DNA of 10,904 nt from Verrucomicrobiota bacterium (lineage in GTDB: Bacteria; Verrucomicrobiota; Verrucomicrobiia; Verrucomicrobiales; DEV007), in assembly GCA_020629815.1 (NCBI GenBank), contig JAHDCN010000033.1, forward strand, positions 1 to 10,904, written 5' to 3'. Both the position numbers and the translations under genes were made by a program. Each line of letters begins with the position of its first letter. Position 1 is the first letter of the stretch. Positions 1 to 5,916 of this stretch are shown here, piece after piece. The notes beneath the pieces are model-generated. The model saw only the letters and a list, made by a program, of their open reading frames with translations. It searched no databases and was not told where the DNA came from.

Positions 1-669
1 GCGGTAGTCGAGCTGGTCGCCATGGACAATGCCAAAATCCAATACATCACCGTACAAAACTGGTCGAACAATGTTTTCAACCTGGTGACCAAGCGGGGCA
101 TTGCTCACGAGAATGCTGAGATTCGATGGATCGATTGCAACATCGGTTCCCGCCTGACGATGAAATACCCCGGTGTGATCATGAAAGGCCGCAAGGCTCG
201 CGGTGAGGTTATTTCCATTGCTCTGGCTAACGACGGTCAGCATCAGGACACCGGCGCAAAAATGATTCACGCAGCGGATGAAACCACTTCCAACGTAGTG
301 TCGAAATCGATTTCCGTCGGCGAGGGTCGCTCGACCTATCGCGGTCAGGTACACATCCCGAAGAATCTCAAGGGCTGCAAGAACAACACTGAGTGTGATG
401 CGCTTTTGATCAACCCGAACAGCCGCACCGACACTTATCCAGCGATTACCGTGCGCGGCAACCAGCACGCAACTCAGCACGAGGCCAGCGTCAGTCAGGT
501 CAGTGAAGAGCAGATTTTCTACATGCAACAGCGTGGACTCTCCGAAGCCGAAGCCATGAGCTTGAGTGTGAACGGATTCGTTAACGACCTGGTCCGCGAA
601 TTCCCTATGGAATACAGCGTGGAATTGAAGCGCCTGATCGACCTGGAAATGGAAGGAAGCGTTGGTTAG
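1..669 (+). CDS. sufB: SufB, Fe-S cluster assembly scaffold subunit (5' end outside window)
   Basis: SufB is the core subunit of the SufBC2D complex, the cytosolic scaffold that builds iron-sulfur clusters from sulfur delivered by the cysteine desulfurase. The reading frame is open from base 1, so the ATG at 22 is internal: the preceding codons read AVVELVA and lead into a stretch typical of SufB ([11 protein letters not shown], then [10 protein letters not shown]). The 222 visible codons cover the C-terminal half of the beta-helix core and the C-terminal helical domain. The Cys in the TECDALLI segment (codon 394-396) aligns by motif with the E. coli cluster/sulfur-accepting Cys405. The Glu in QHEAS (481-483) matches the conserved Glu of the SufB core. 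The tail [17 protein letters not shown] is the classic SufB/SufD C-terminal signature. The TAG stop at 667-669 forms the outer end of the repeat that fills the gap to sufD. Family identity is near certain. Confidence 0.97.
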   Translation, partial: AVVELVAMDNAKIQYITVQNWSNNVFNLVTKRGIAHENAEIRWIDCNIGSRLTMKYPGVIMKGRKARGEVISIALANDGQHQDTGAKMIHAADETTSNVVSKSISVGEGRSTYRGQVHIPKNLKGCKNNTECDALLINPNSRTDTYPAITVRGNQHATQHEASVSQVSEEQIFYMQQRGLSEAEAMSLSVNGFVNDLVREFPMEYSVELKRLIDLEMEGSVG

Positions 670-771
670 ACAGGATTTAAATGATTCGTTTCGATTTACA
701 AGATTTGTGATCGAAGTGAACTAGCCCATCGCAATCCTGTTAATCAAAAACAATCCCGTTAATCCTGTCTA
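667..771. repeat. Imperfect inverted repeat filling the sufB-sufD spacer, AATCCTGTT-type units
   Basis: Arms 667-705 and 733-771 are inverted copies, matching at 30 of 39 positions by hand alignment, around a 27-base centre. The outermost 11 bases are identical (TAGACAGGATT on the left; AATCCTGTCTA on the right). The right arm is itself made of 9-10 base units: AATCCTGTT, AATCAAAAAC, AATCCCGTT, AATCCTGTCT. The left arm contains the sufB stop codon, and the right arm ends 4 bases before the sufD ATG, so the element is essentially the whole spacer. From memory, AATCCTGTT/ACAGGATT-type palindromic repeats recur between genes in many bacterial phyla; this was not searched. In mRNA it could form a long hairpin affecting transcript stability or expression between the two genes. 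There is no T-tract of terminator type. Confidence 0.75.
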
Positions 772-775
772 AAAT

Positions 776-2083
776 ATGCAAACCACTTGGCTCGCATCTC
801 CACCACGTCTCCAATCGGACTCCGACCTGCCGTCCTGGTATACGGAATTTCAGGAGAAGTCCTGGAGTGACTTTGAATCAACCGCCCTGCCAACGCGCAA
901 CGATCAGTCGTGGCGTTTCGCCGATCTGAAAAAGATGCGCTTTGAGGGTATCCAGGAAGCATCCTCGATTGATGACGCGACCCGGCAAAAGGTTCTCGAC
1001 CGTGCGTTTTTCAACCGCCCGGAAAAGTACGCCGCTCACTACGTATTTGCCAATAATCAGCTGATTCACTCCGAGGTGGTTGATATCCCGGAAGGTGCGG
1101 TTTGCCTGCCAATTCAGGATGCGATTGCCCAGCACAGCGATTTGCTGCAGCAGCACTTCATGCGCAAAGAGGAGCAGTGTCTCGGCGGGGCCAAATTCCG
1201 CTCCCTGCACGGTGCCGCTTCCCTAAGTGGAGTTTTTGTCCATGCTCCAAAGGGCGTCGATTTTTCTGCGCCAGTTGTCGTGCATCATTTCGGATCCGGT
1301 GAGCTGACTCCAATTTTTCCTCACACTCTGATCGTTGCCGAAGATGGTGGTCAGGCTTGTGTGATTGAGAATTTTGAATCCGCCACTCCGGATGACAGTG
1401 TGCTTTCGATTGCCAATGTGGATCTCGATGCCACAGGCGGATCCCACATCCAATACATTGGTGTTCAGGATTTGGCGCACAACGGAGCCAAGCAGGTGCA
1501 GCTAAACAACACCCGCGTCGGTAAGAACTCACAGGTAAAATGCTTTTTCATCAATCTCGGTGCGGCCTGGGTACGCAACGAATCACTGAACCGCATGATG
1601 GCTGAGGGTTCCGACAGTCAGATCTACGGTGCGAGCCTTGCGACTGATATCCAGGAATACGATCAGCGCACGCTGCAATGTCACGAAGCTCAACACACCA
1701 CCAGTAATCTGCTTTTCAAAAACGCTCTCTATGATGAGGCGCGCACGATTTTCGGCGGCCTGATCCAAGTCCTGCCCGGTGCTCACCACACCGACTCCTA
1801 CCAGACTTGTCGCAACCTGTTGGGTTCCGACCGCGCCGAGGCCAACGCCATGCCCGGTCTCGAGATCGATGCCGATCAGGTGAAGTGCTCCCACGGTTCG
1901 ACCTCCGGCCAAATCAGTGACGAGGAAATTTTCTATCTGCAGGCGCGCGGCATTGATGCCGAGAAAGCGCGCCGCATGATCAGTTTTGGTTTCCTCAACG
2001 AGGTGATCCAAAACGTCAGTGGCGAAGGCTTGCGCGACTTTTTCTCAGCCAAGATCGACCGGAAGTTTCGCGAGTTAGGCTGA
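776..2083 (+). CDS. sufD: SufD, Fe-S cluster assembly scaffold subunit
   Basis: SufD pairs with SufB and the ATPase SufC in the SufBC2D scaffold for iron-sulfur cluster assembly in the cytosol. The 435-residue product is close to the usual SufD length (E. coli, about 420). The N-terminal region has the SufD-like TRNDQSWRFADLKKMRF segment near residues 40-56. The middle is the repetitive beta-helix core. The C-terminal signature contains DQVKCSHGST, with Cys371 and His373 at the place of the conserved Cys/His of SufD at the SufB interface, followed by SDEEIFYLQARGIDAEKAR. The ATG at 776 is chosen because it is the first start after the repeat and gives a normal N-terminus. No good Shine-Dalgarno sequence precedes it. 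The gene lies 106 bases after sufB in the same direction, so co-transcription is likely despite the repeat between them. No sufC lies between them, so sufC is presumably upstream of the window, as in CBD-ordered operons. Confidence 0.96.
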   Translation: MQTTWLASPPRLQSDSDLPSWYTEFQEKSWSDFESTALPTRNDQSWRFADLKKMRFEGIQEASSIDDATRQKVLDRAFFNRPEKYAAHYVFANNQLIHSEVVDIPEGAVCLPIQDAIAQHSDLLQQHFMRKEEQCLGGAKFRSLHGAASLSGVFVHAPKGVDFSAPVVVHHFGSGELTPIFPHTLIVAEDGGQACVIENFESATPDDSVLSIANVDLDATGGSHIQYIGVQDLAHNGAKQVQLNNTRVGKNSQVKCFFINLGAAWVRNESLNRMMAEGSDSQIYGASLATDIQEYDQRTLQCHEAQHTTSNLLFKNALYDEARTIFGGLIQVLPGAHHTDSYQTCRNLLGSDRAEANAMPGLEIDADQVKCSHGSTSGQISDEEIFYLQARGIDAEKARRMISFGFLNEVIQNVSGEGLRDFFSAKIDRKFRELG

Positions 2084-2105
2084 GCATTAATTGTAATTGC
2101 AATAA

Positions 2106-2132
2106 ATTCCATAAATGTTAAATTTATGGAAT
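2106..2132. promoter_or_regulatory. Perfect A+T-rich hairpin between sufD and the next gene
   Basis: ATTCCATAAAT (2106-2116) and ATTTATGGAAT (2122-2132) are perfect inverted copies, an 11 bp stem with a 5-base loop. It starts 22 bases after the sufD stop and overlaps the first possible ATG (2131) of the following gene. No run of T follows on the plus strand, so it is not a standard intrinsic terminator. It may be an operator, a stem that hides the 2131 start codon, or a 3'-end stabilising stem for the suf transcript. Confidence 0.55.
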
Positions 2133-3210
2133 GGTGGGGCAGTTTCGGTCTCTAGGGCAACAAACAACGGGAGTAACAATTCGATTTGGAATTGTTTTCT
2201 TTCTGTTTGTTCGAGCTGCTCTGAGTCAGGAAATCGCTGCACCGGTAGAAGCTTCGACTCCAGCGCGAGTGGTTGGATGGAGTGAAGCTCCCATCTCGAC
2301 TTTGCCTGATCCCGATCCCTTTCCGAAGCACGAACCCATTCTCGACCAAGTCGATTGGGCACATGACTGGTTGTTTCTGTCAGTCCAGCGAAGGGCACTA
2401 TGGTTCGATAGCCTTTTTTCTGAAGATCCCCTAATGCCAACACCGGTCTCGCGCTTTCGCCTAAGTACGCTGGCCGAGGCAATTGACAATAATGGGGTCG
2501 GATATGGAATCGACACCGATTTCGATATGGATGTGAATCTTCCGAACGCAGAGCAGCAGCTGAAACTTTTCATTACCAATGAAGAGTTGAATGAATTGCC
2601 CGGGTCTGATGAGTTTGATTCTCCCGGAGACTTACGGTTTGGGATCCGACGCCAGTTTTTCGAGTACATTGACTTCGATATAGGAGTTCGCGCCAAGTGG
2701 CCGGTAGATGCTTTTGCCAGTATGCGCTGGGCTCCGGTTTGGGAGGCCGGATCGTGGTCGGTCTACCCGGGAGTATCGGTATTTTCGGAAGTTGAAGAAG
2801 GCCTTGGCACCAGAGCCCGGTTCACCGCCGACCGTTGGAACGGAAAGAAATTCTTCCGAACCTCCAGTGGTGTTCGCTGGAGCGAAGAAACAGAAGGAGC
2901 CGAATGGTCGCAGAGCTTTTTGGCGGGGTATGCACATCAGGTGTTTGCCGAGGACCGCTTTGGTGCACGCGCAAGCGGACGCGATATTGCTCATGGAAGC
3001 GGACTTCGACTGAGTGCGCGAGGTAGTAGTGACGGGCCGAATGTCAGTAGCTATCATGCGTCTCTTTTCACAAGGTTCCCGTTACGGGATCAGTGGCTGT
3101 ACGGTGTGATCGCCCCCGAGGTCACTTTTCGCAATGATCACAATTGGGATGCCGAATTCGGACTTAAAATTGGACTGGATATGCTGTTCTGGGATTTAGT
3201 GAGTCGATGA
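2131..3210 (+). CDS. Predicted outer-membrane beta-barrel protein of unknown function
   Basis: The product has up to 359 residues. A hydrophobic segment near residues 19-29 followed by ALS-QE looks like a signal peptide and cleavage site. The mature N-terminus is proline rich (residues 38-70). A conserved-looking segment follows, WAHDWLFLSVQRRALWFDSLFSED (first residue 76, given in full only as the key parts WFDSLFSED and RRALW). Then come alternating polar/hydrophobic strands rich in Trp, Tyr, Phe, Arg and Gly (residues 125-359), the look of an outer-membrane barrel ending in DMLFWDL. From memory, proteobacterial outer-membrane proteins of unknown function share a similar 'VDSFFG-D ... RLRLP' layout; no name is claimed. 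The start is uncertain. ATG 2131 and GTG 2134 sit on a perfect hairpin and give a long polar N-terminus, whereas a non-standard ATT at 2179, five bases after GGGAG, would give a compact signal peptide. Confidence 0.65.
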   Translation: MVGQFRSLGQQTTGVTIRFGIVFFLFVRAALSQEIAAPVEASTPARVVGWSEAPISTLPDPDPFPKHEPILDQVDWAHDWLFLSVQRRALWFDSLFSEDPLMPTPVSRFRLSTLAEAIDNNGVGYGIDTDFDMDVNLPNAEQQLKLFITNEELNELPGSDEFDSPGDLRFGIRRQFFEYIDFDIGVRAKWPVDAFASMRWAPVWEAGSWSVYPGVSVFSEVEEGLGTRARFTADRWNGKKFFRTSSGVRWSEETEGAEWSQSFLAGYAHQVFAEDRFGARASGRDIAHGSGLRLSARGSSDGPNVSSYHASLFTRFPLRDQWLYGVIAPEVTFRNDHNWDAEFGLKIGLDMLFWDLVSR

Positions 3211-3224
3211 TTGCGAATCGCAAT
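3210..3224. promoter_or_regulatory. 15-base odd-centred palindrome upstream of the SGNH hydrolase gene
   Basis: ATTGCGA and TCGCAAT are perfect inverted copies around a single A. The site begins at the last base of the barrel gene's TGA stop and ends 20 bases before the ATG at 3245. A one-base centre cannot form a stable hairpin, so if functional it would be a protein-binding dyad rather than an RNA structure. A chance match is quite possible. Confidence 0.25.
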
Positions 3225-3244
3225 TCTGTTCTCTACGTTTCGGC

Positions 3245-3958
3245 ATGCGTGTTCTCCTTGGCCTTCTAACCGTCATTCTAATGAGCTCCTTTCCGGGAGT
3301 GTCGCAGGATGTTCAAATCGATCTGGAAAAATACCGATCTGCTTCCGAGAAAAAGTGGCAAAAGGATATGGAGGCCTTCGGCAAGCTCGATGCCTCGGAA
3401 GATTATCCTGACAATGCAGTTCTGTTTTGCGGTAGCTCCAGTATTCGACTCTGGGACACACTTGCCGAGGATGTGGCACCCTACATTCCTATTCAACGAG
3501 GTTTTGGTGGATCAACCTGGTCGGACGTTGCTGTCCACACGAAGCAGCTGATCAGTCCCCACAAGTTCCAGGCAGCCGTGTTTTTCCTTGGAAATGATAT
3601 CAAAGGTAAAAACGACGATAAATCTCCAGAAGAGGTGTTAGGCCTTGTCCGCTATGTTTTTGAATTCATCCAAAAACAACAGCCGGAAACGCCCGTTTTC
3701 TTTTTGCCGGTAACGCCAACTGAATCGCGCTGGGGCGCCTGGCCAAAGGTGAAGGTTGCTAACAAAATGATCGAGCAGTGGTGCGAATCGACTACCCACG
3801 CCCACTTCATTGCCACGGCTGAAACCTTTCTGACAAAAGATGGCGTCCCAAACTCCGACCTCTTTATCAACGACAAGTTACACTTGAATCGAGAAGGTTA
3901 CCGGAAGTGGTCGAAGCTGGTTTTGAACGCGCTGAATCCTGCGTTAAAAAATCAGTAA
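3245..3958 (+). CDS. Secreted SGNH/GDSL-family hydrolase
   Basis: SGNH hydrolases are serine esterases or lipases, often removing acetyl groups from carbohydrates. The 237-residue product begins with a typical signal peptide (about residues 1-20, ending GVS-Q), so the enzyme is probably periplasmic or secreted. Family blocks are visible in order. Block I is FCGSSSIRLW (residues 61-70), with GSS in place of GDS and Ser65 as the probable nucleophile. Block II is RGFGGS (85-90), whose Gly contributes to the oxyanion hole. Block III is GND (116-118), with Asn117 also at the oxyanion hole. Block V is DKLH (Asp210, His213), giving the catalytic Asp and His. GSSSI-x-x-W and RGFGGS mark the subgroup of GDSL-like acylhydrolases that use Ser instead of Asp before the nucleophile. 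The substrate cannot be read from sequence. It lies 34 bases after the barrel gene in the same direction and may be co-transcribed with it. Confidence 0.88.
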   Translation: MRVLLGLLTVILMSSFPGVSQDVQIDLEKYRSASEKKWQKDMEAFGKLDASEDYPDNAVLFCGSSSIRLWDTLAEDVAPYIPIQRGFGGSTWSDVAVHTKQLISPHKFQAAVFFLGNDIKGKNDDKSPEEVLGLVRYVFEFIQKQQPETPVFFLPVTPTESRWGAWPKVKVANKMIEQWCESTTHAHFIATAETFLTKDGVPNSDLFINDKLHLNREGYRKWSKLVLNALNPALKNQ

Positions 3959-3961
3959 AAC

Positions 3962-5458
3962 CTACATCAACCTGTCTTCGCCCCCGAAGATCAGGACAGC
4001 GAGTCGCGTGACCATAAACGTGATCGGTAAGATCATGGCGAGAACGTGAAGGTGATTTACAAACCGGGCCCAGCGAGTGCGCTGCAGTTGCCTGCGGAAA
4101 CGCTCCGATATCCAGACAAACGTAAGCAGTATTGGCAGGTATAAGGCCGGTATGACGACTTCATCAGCGTTTGCCGGGTGTCCCAGACCGATCCAGAAAA
4201 TCGAGAAAATAACGGTCAGAATCGCAAAAAGAAATACCCAGCGGGAGCTGGTTTGCCCCACTCGCCAAACCTGTTCATCTTTTTTCAGAGCCGCAAGCCG
4301 GTGGATCAATCCGATTACAAAAAATACCGAGGCAAAATAGATCAGCCACAATCCGGGTCGCCAGTTGAGAACTCGAGCTACTGTATTACTTCGATTGTTC
4401 CCGGGAAACAAATGAGCGGATTGTTCCCGCGCACCATCCAGAGCACGATCAACGAACCTTTCGAGACCGTTCTCCAGAAAAAAGTTCTGCAGCCCGGGGC
4501 GGGTGTCTTTGGTTAGCGCCGACAACTCAGCCTTTCCCGGAAACTGAGAACGAAAACTGTCTGCTTCATCTCTCGAACTCAGCCACATTGTAAGGTCATC
4601 ATATCGATGAAAGGCATTTCCGTAATTTTCGTTCGCGTAACTTAGGCGGGGGCCGGCCACAATCATAAAAATCGTCAGACATATCGCGAGGCCTACAATC
4701 TGATTGGGAATACTCCAAAGCGAGACAGGAGACTCGTCCCGCTTTTGGAGGCTGTTTTCCACAACACTGCGAAAAATCGTGACAACACAAAATGCAATCA
4801 CCAGCGGAGAAATCAGCGAGTTAGCCAGAAAAAGAAATCCCAGCAGGAACCCCAGCATACCATACTTCCAAAGTGAATTGTGGCGCAGCAGGCTAAGCAA
4901 ACAAATCCAGACCAAAACCGTAAGCAAAAACACAATCCCATCGATTCGGCAAACTGCTGCCCGATCGAGTAAATACCCGATCCCACCAACCAGAAGAAAA
5001 CAGGTGGCACTGAGAAAAGAGAAGGCACGGGCCGATACAAGCCCAAGAAGGATCAAAGCCACCCCGCAGATCATGACGTTGATTTTCTTTGCGGTTAGGA
5101 ACAGCGCATCTGGATCCGACTCCTTCGAAAAGCTAATGATCCAGGGCCAAAGAGGATCTACCCGCCCGAAAAGAAAGTGGGGTAGCTGCCGCGCTGCTGC
5201 ACTGCCAAATGCGGTGGTCGTCTGAATTTCTTCAGCAGTATTTTTGGCATACAACTTTGTCTGAAATACAGCATCCAGATAGTCCCGCTGATTCCACTCA
5301 GCCTGACTCTGGTGATCGCCCATTACCAACCTGGTTCCTAACCAGGAATAGACACCAGCAAACACAACCAGGAAGAGAAGGAATGCTGCCCAGATAAAAA
5401 GACGGGTAGGCTTATTGTTCCGGGAGGCACCCGAAGTTTCCCGGACGGTGTCTGTCAT
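3962..5458 (-). CDS. Polytopic membrane protein, GT-C (ArnT/PMT-like) glycosyltransferase candidate
   Basis: The 498-residue product has one transmembrane helix near residues 20-40, a soluble loop of about 85 residues, then many helices (about 125-165, 172-228, 250-270, 368-388, 407-425, 436-451, 468-490), roughly ten in all. This layout matches GT-C enzymes of the ArnT/PMT type, which use lipid-linked sugars outside the membrane: TM1, a large first loop with acidic residues (GDHQSQAEWNQRDYLDA, 48-64), then a P-L-W-P segment before the next helices (102-105). A second large loop (271-365) holds NENYGNAFHRYDDLTMW. The family call rests on topology and weak motif likeness, and a non-catalytic membrane protein is possible. 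The ATG overlaps the stop of the preceding gene as ATGA (5455-5458), so translational coupling with the PH-like protein is likely. It is the last gene of the minus-strand cluster and ends 3 bases from the oppositely oriented hydrolase gene. Confidence 0.6.
   Translation of the reverse strand: MTDTVRETSGASRNNKPTRLFIWAAFLLFLVVFAGVYSWLGTRLVMGDHQSQAEWNQRDYLDAVFQTKLYAKNTAEEIQTTTAFGSAAARQLPHFLFGRVDPLWPWIISFSKESDPDALFLTAKKINVMICGVALILLGLVSARAFSFLSATCFLLVGGIGYLLDRAAVCRIDGIVFLLTVLVWICLLSLLRHNSLWKYGMLGFLLGFLFLANSLISPLVIAFCVVTIFRSVVENSLQKRDESPVSLWSIPNQIVGLAICLTIFMIVAGPRLSYANENYGNAFHRYDDLTMWLSSRDEADSFRSQFPGKAELSALTKDTRPGLQNFFLENGLERFVDRALDGAREQSAHLFPGNNRSNTVARVLNWRPGLWLIYFASVFFVIGLIHRLAALKKDEQVWRVGQTSSRWVFLFAILTVIFSIFWIGLGHPANADEVVIPALYLPILLTFVWISERFRRQLQRTRWARFVNHLHVLAMILPITFMVTRLAVLIFGGEDRLM
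3971..3995. terminator. Hairpin at the convergent gene ends (weak terminator candidate)
   Basis: CCTGTCTTCG (3971-3980) pairs with CGAAGA-T-CAGG (3985-3995), ten base pairs with one bulged T and a CCCC loop. It lies inside the last codons of the minus-strand gene and just past the stop of the plus-strand hydrolase. There is no T-run directly after it on either strand; on the minus strand T-rich sequence follows only after about 10 bases. It could slow polymerase from either side, but it is not a canonical terminator. Confidence 0.3.
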
Positions 5459-5880
5459 ATTTCCGGGTCCGATTCGCTTCGGGATTCCAACCAGCGCCGG
5501 TCCGACTCTTCGAGGAAAGCTTCCGACTGCTGGTATTCGATAAACGTGGCAACTTTTTTGGCATCGGCCACAGCAGGCTTAGTTACGTGCAATTCAACCA
5601 AACCGACCTTTGCGCCGGGGAATTCCTCCAGCTTCTCCGGTGAACGGGTTTTGAAAATCAGAATTCGGGGTTTGAACCAGCCGGTAGTAAACTCGACCCG
5701 TTCTACCTCCGAGTAGTCGAATTCCACCACAATCGCCGGGTTTTTTTTGAAAGCCCGGTCCTTTTGCTTGTACTGAAGTTCAATTTTGTCACGACCACAG
5801 AAGAGCTTCCCCTCGACGGTGTTGTAGCCCATCGAGTCGGTAGCTGGATTGTCGAAATAAACGGAAAGCTCGTCCTGCAT
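5455..5880 (-). CDS. Small PH-like domain protein of unknown function
   Basis: The 141-residue soluble protein has no signal peptide or membrane helix. Residues 18-115 read as a run of beta strands followed by a helix: MGYNTVEGKLFCGRDKIELQY (opening strands, residues 17-37), PAIVVEFDYSEVERVEF (48-64), GWFKPRILIFKT (67-78), GLVELHV (93-99), then a helix from about 103 to 117. This order, with an 'I-x-Y-x-x-V-x-x-V-E ... G-W-F-x-P-x-L' core, resembles bacterial pleckstrin-homology-like domains. The C-terminus (120-141) is charged and polar. It sits 36 bases after the acidic Roadblock gene, and its stop overlaps the start of the GT-C-like gene, so it belongs to the same transcription unit. It may link a soluble partner to membrane or protein, but that is inference. 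The fold call is by eye, with no family name certain. Confidence 0.7.
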   Translation of the reverse strand: MQDELSVYFDNPATDSMGYNTVEGKLFCGRDKIELQYKQKDRAFKKNPAIVVEFDYSEVERVEFTTGWFKPRILIFKTRSPEKLEEFPGAKVGLVELHVTKPAVADAKKVATFIEYQQSEAFLEESDRRWLESRSESDPEI

Positions 5881-5888
5881 GGCAAGAG

Positions 5889-5901
5889 TGACAACTTGTC
5901 A
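5889..5901. promoter_or_regulatory. 13-base palindrome TGACAA-C-TTGTCA between two cluster genes
   Basis: TGACAA and TTGTCA are perfect inverted copies around one base. The site lies in the 36-base gap between the acidic Roadblock gene and the PH-like gene, 8 bases upstream of the latter's ATG on the minus strand. It could be an operator for an internal promoter, but it lies closer to the start codon than most operators. A chance match cannot be excluded. Confidence 0.25.
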
Positions 5902-5916
5902 GTATTCGCCGCCGGA

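Noticed and set aside
22..669. ATG at 22 as the true start of the first gene
   Set aside because: The frame is open back to base 1 with SufB-like residues, and SufB proteins are about twice this length, so the gene is cut by the window edge.
1583..2011. 142-codon minus-strand open frame inside sufD
   Set aside because: It is antisense to a well-conserved SufD region and its translation shows no domain or start signal; shadow frame.
2106..2132. Intrinsic terminator of the suf operon
   Set aside because: The stem is A+T rich and no T-run follows on the plus strand, so it is kept only as a regulatory or structural hairpin.
3211..3411. Plus-strand frame starting right after the barrel gene stop
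   Set aside because: It overlaps the SGNH gene in another frame, lacks motifs, and the SGNH frame has all catalytic blocks.
4704..5225. 173-codon plus-strand frame
   Set aside because: It lies antisense to the polytopic membrane gene, whose clear helix pattern marks the real coding strand; the plus-strand product is basic and featureless.
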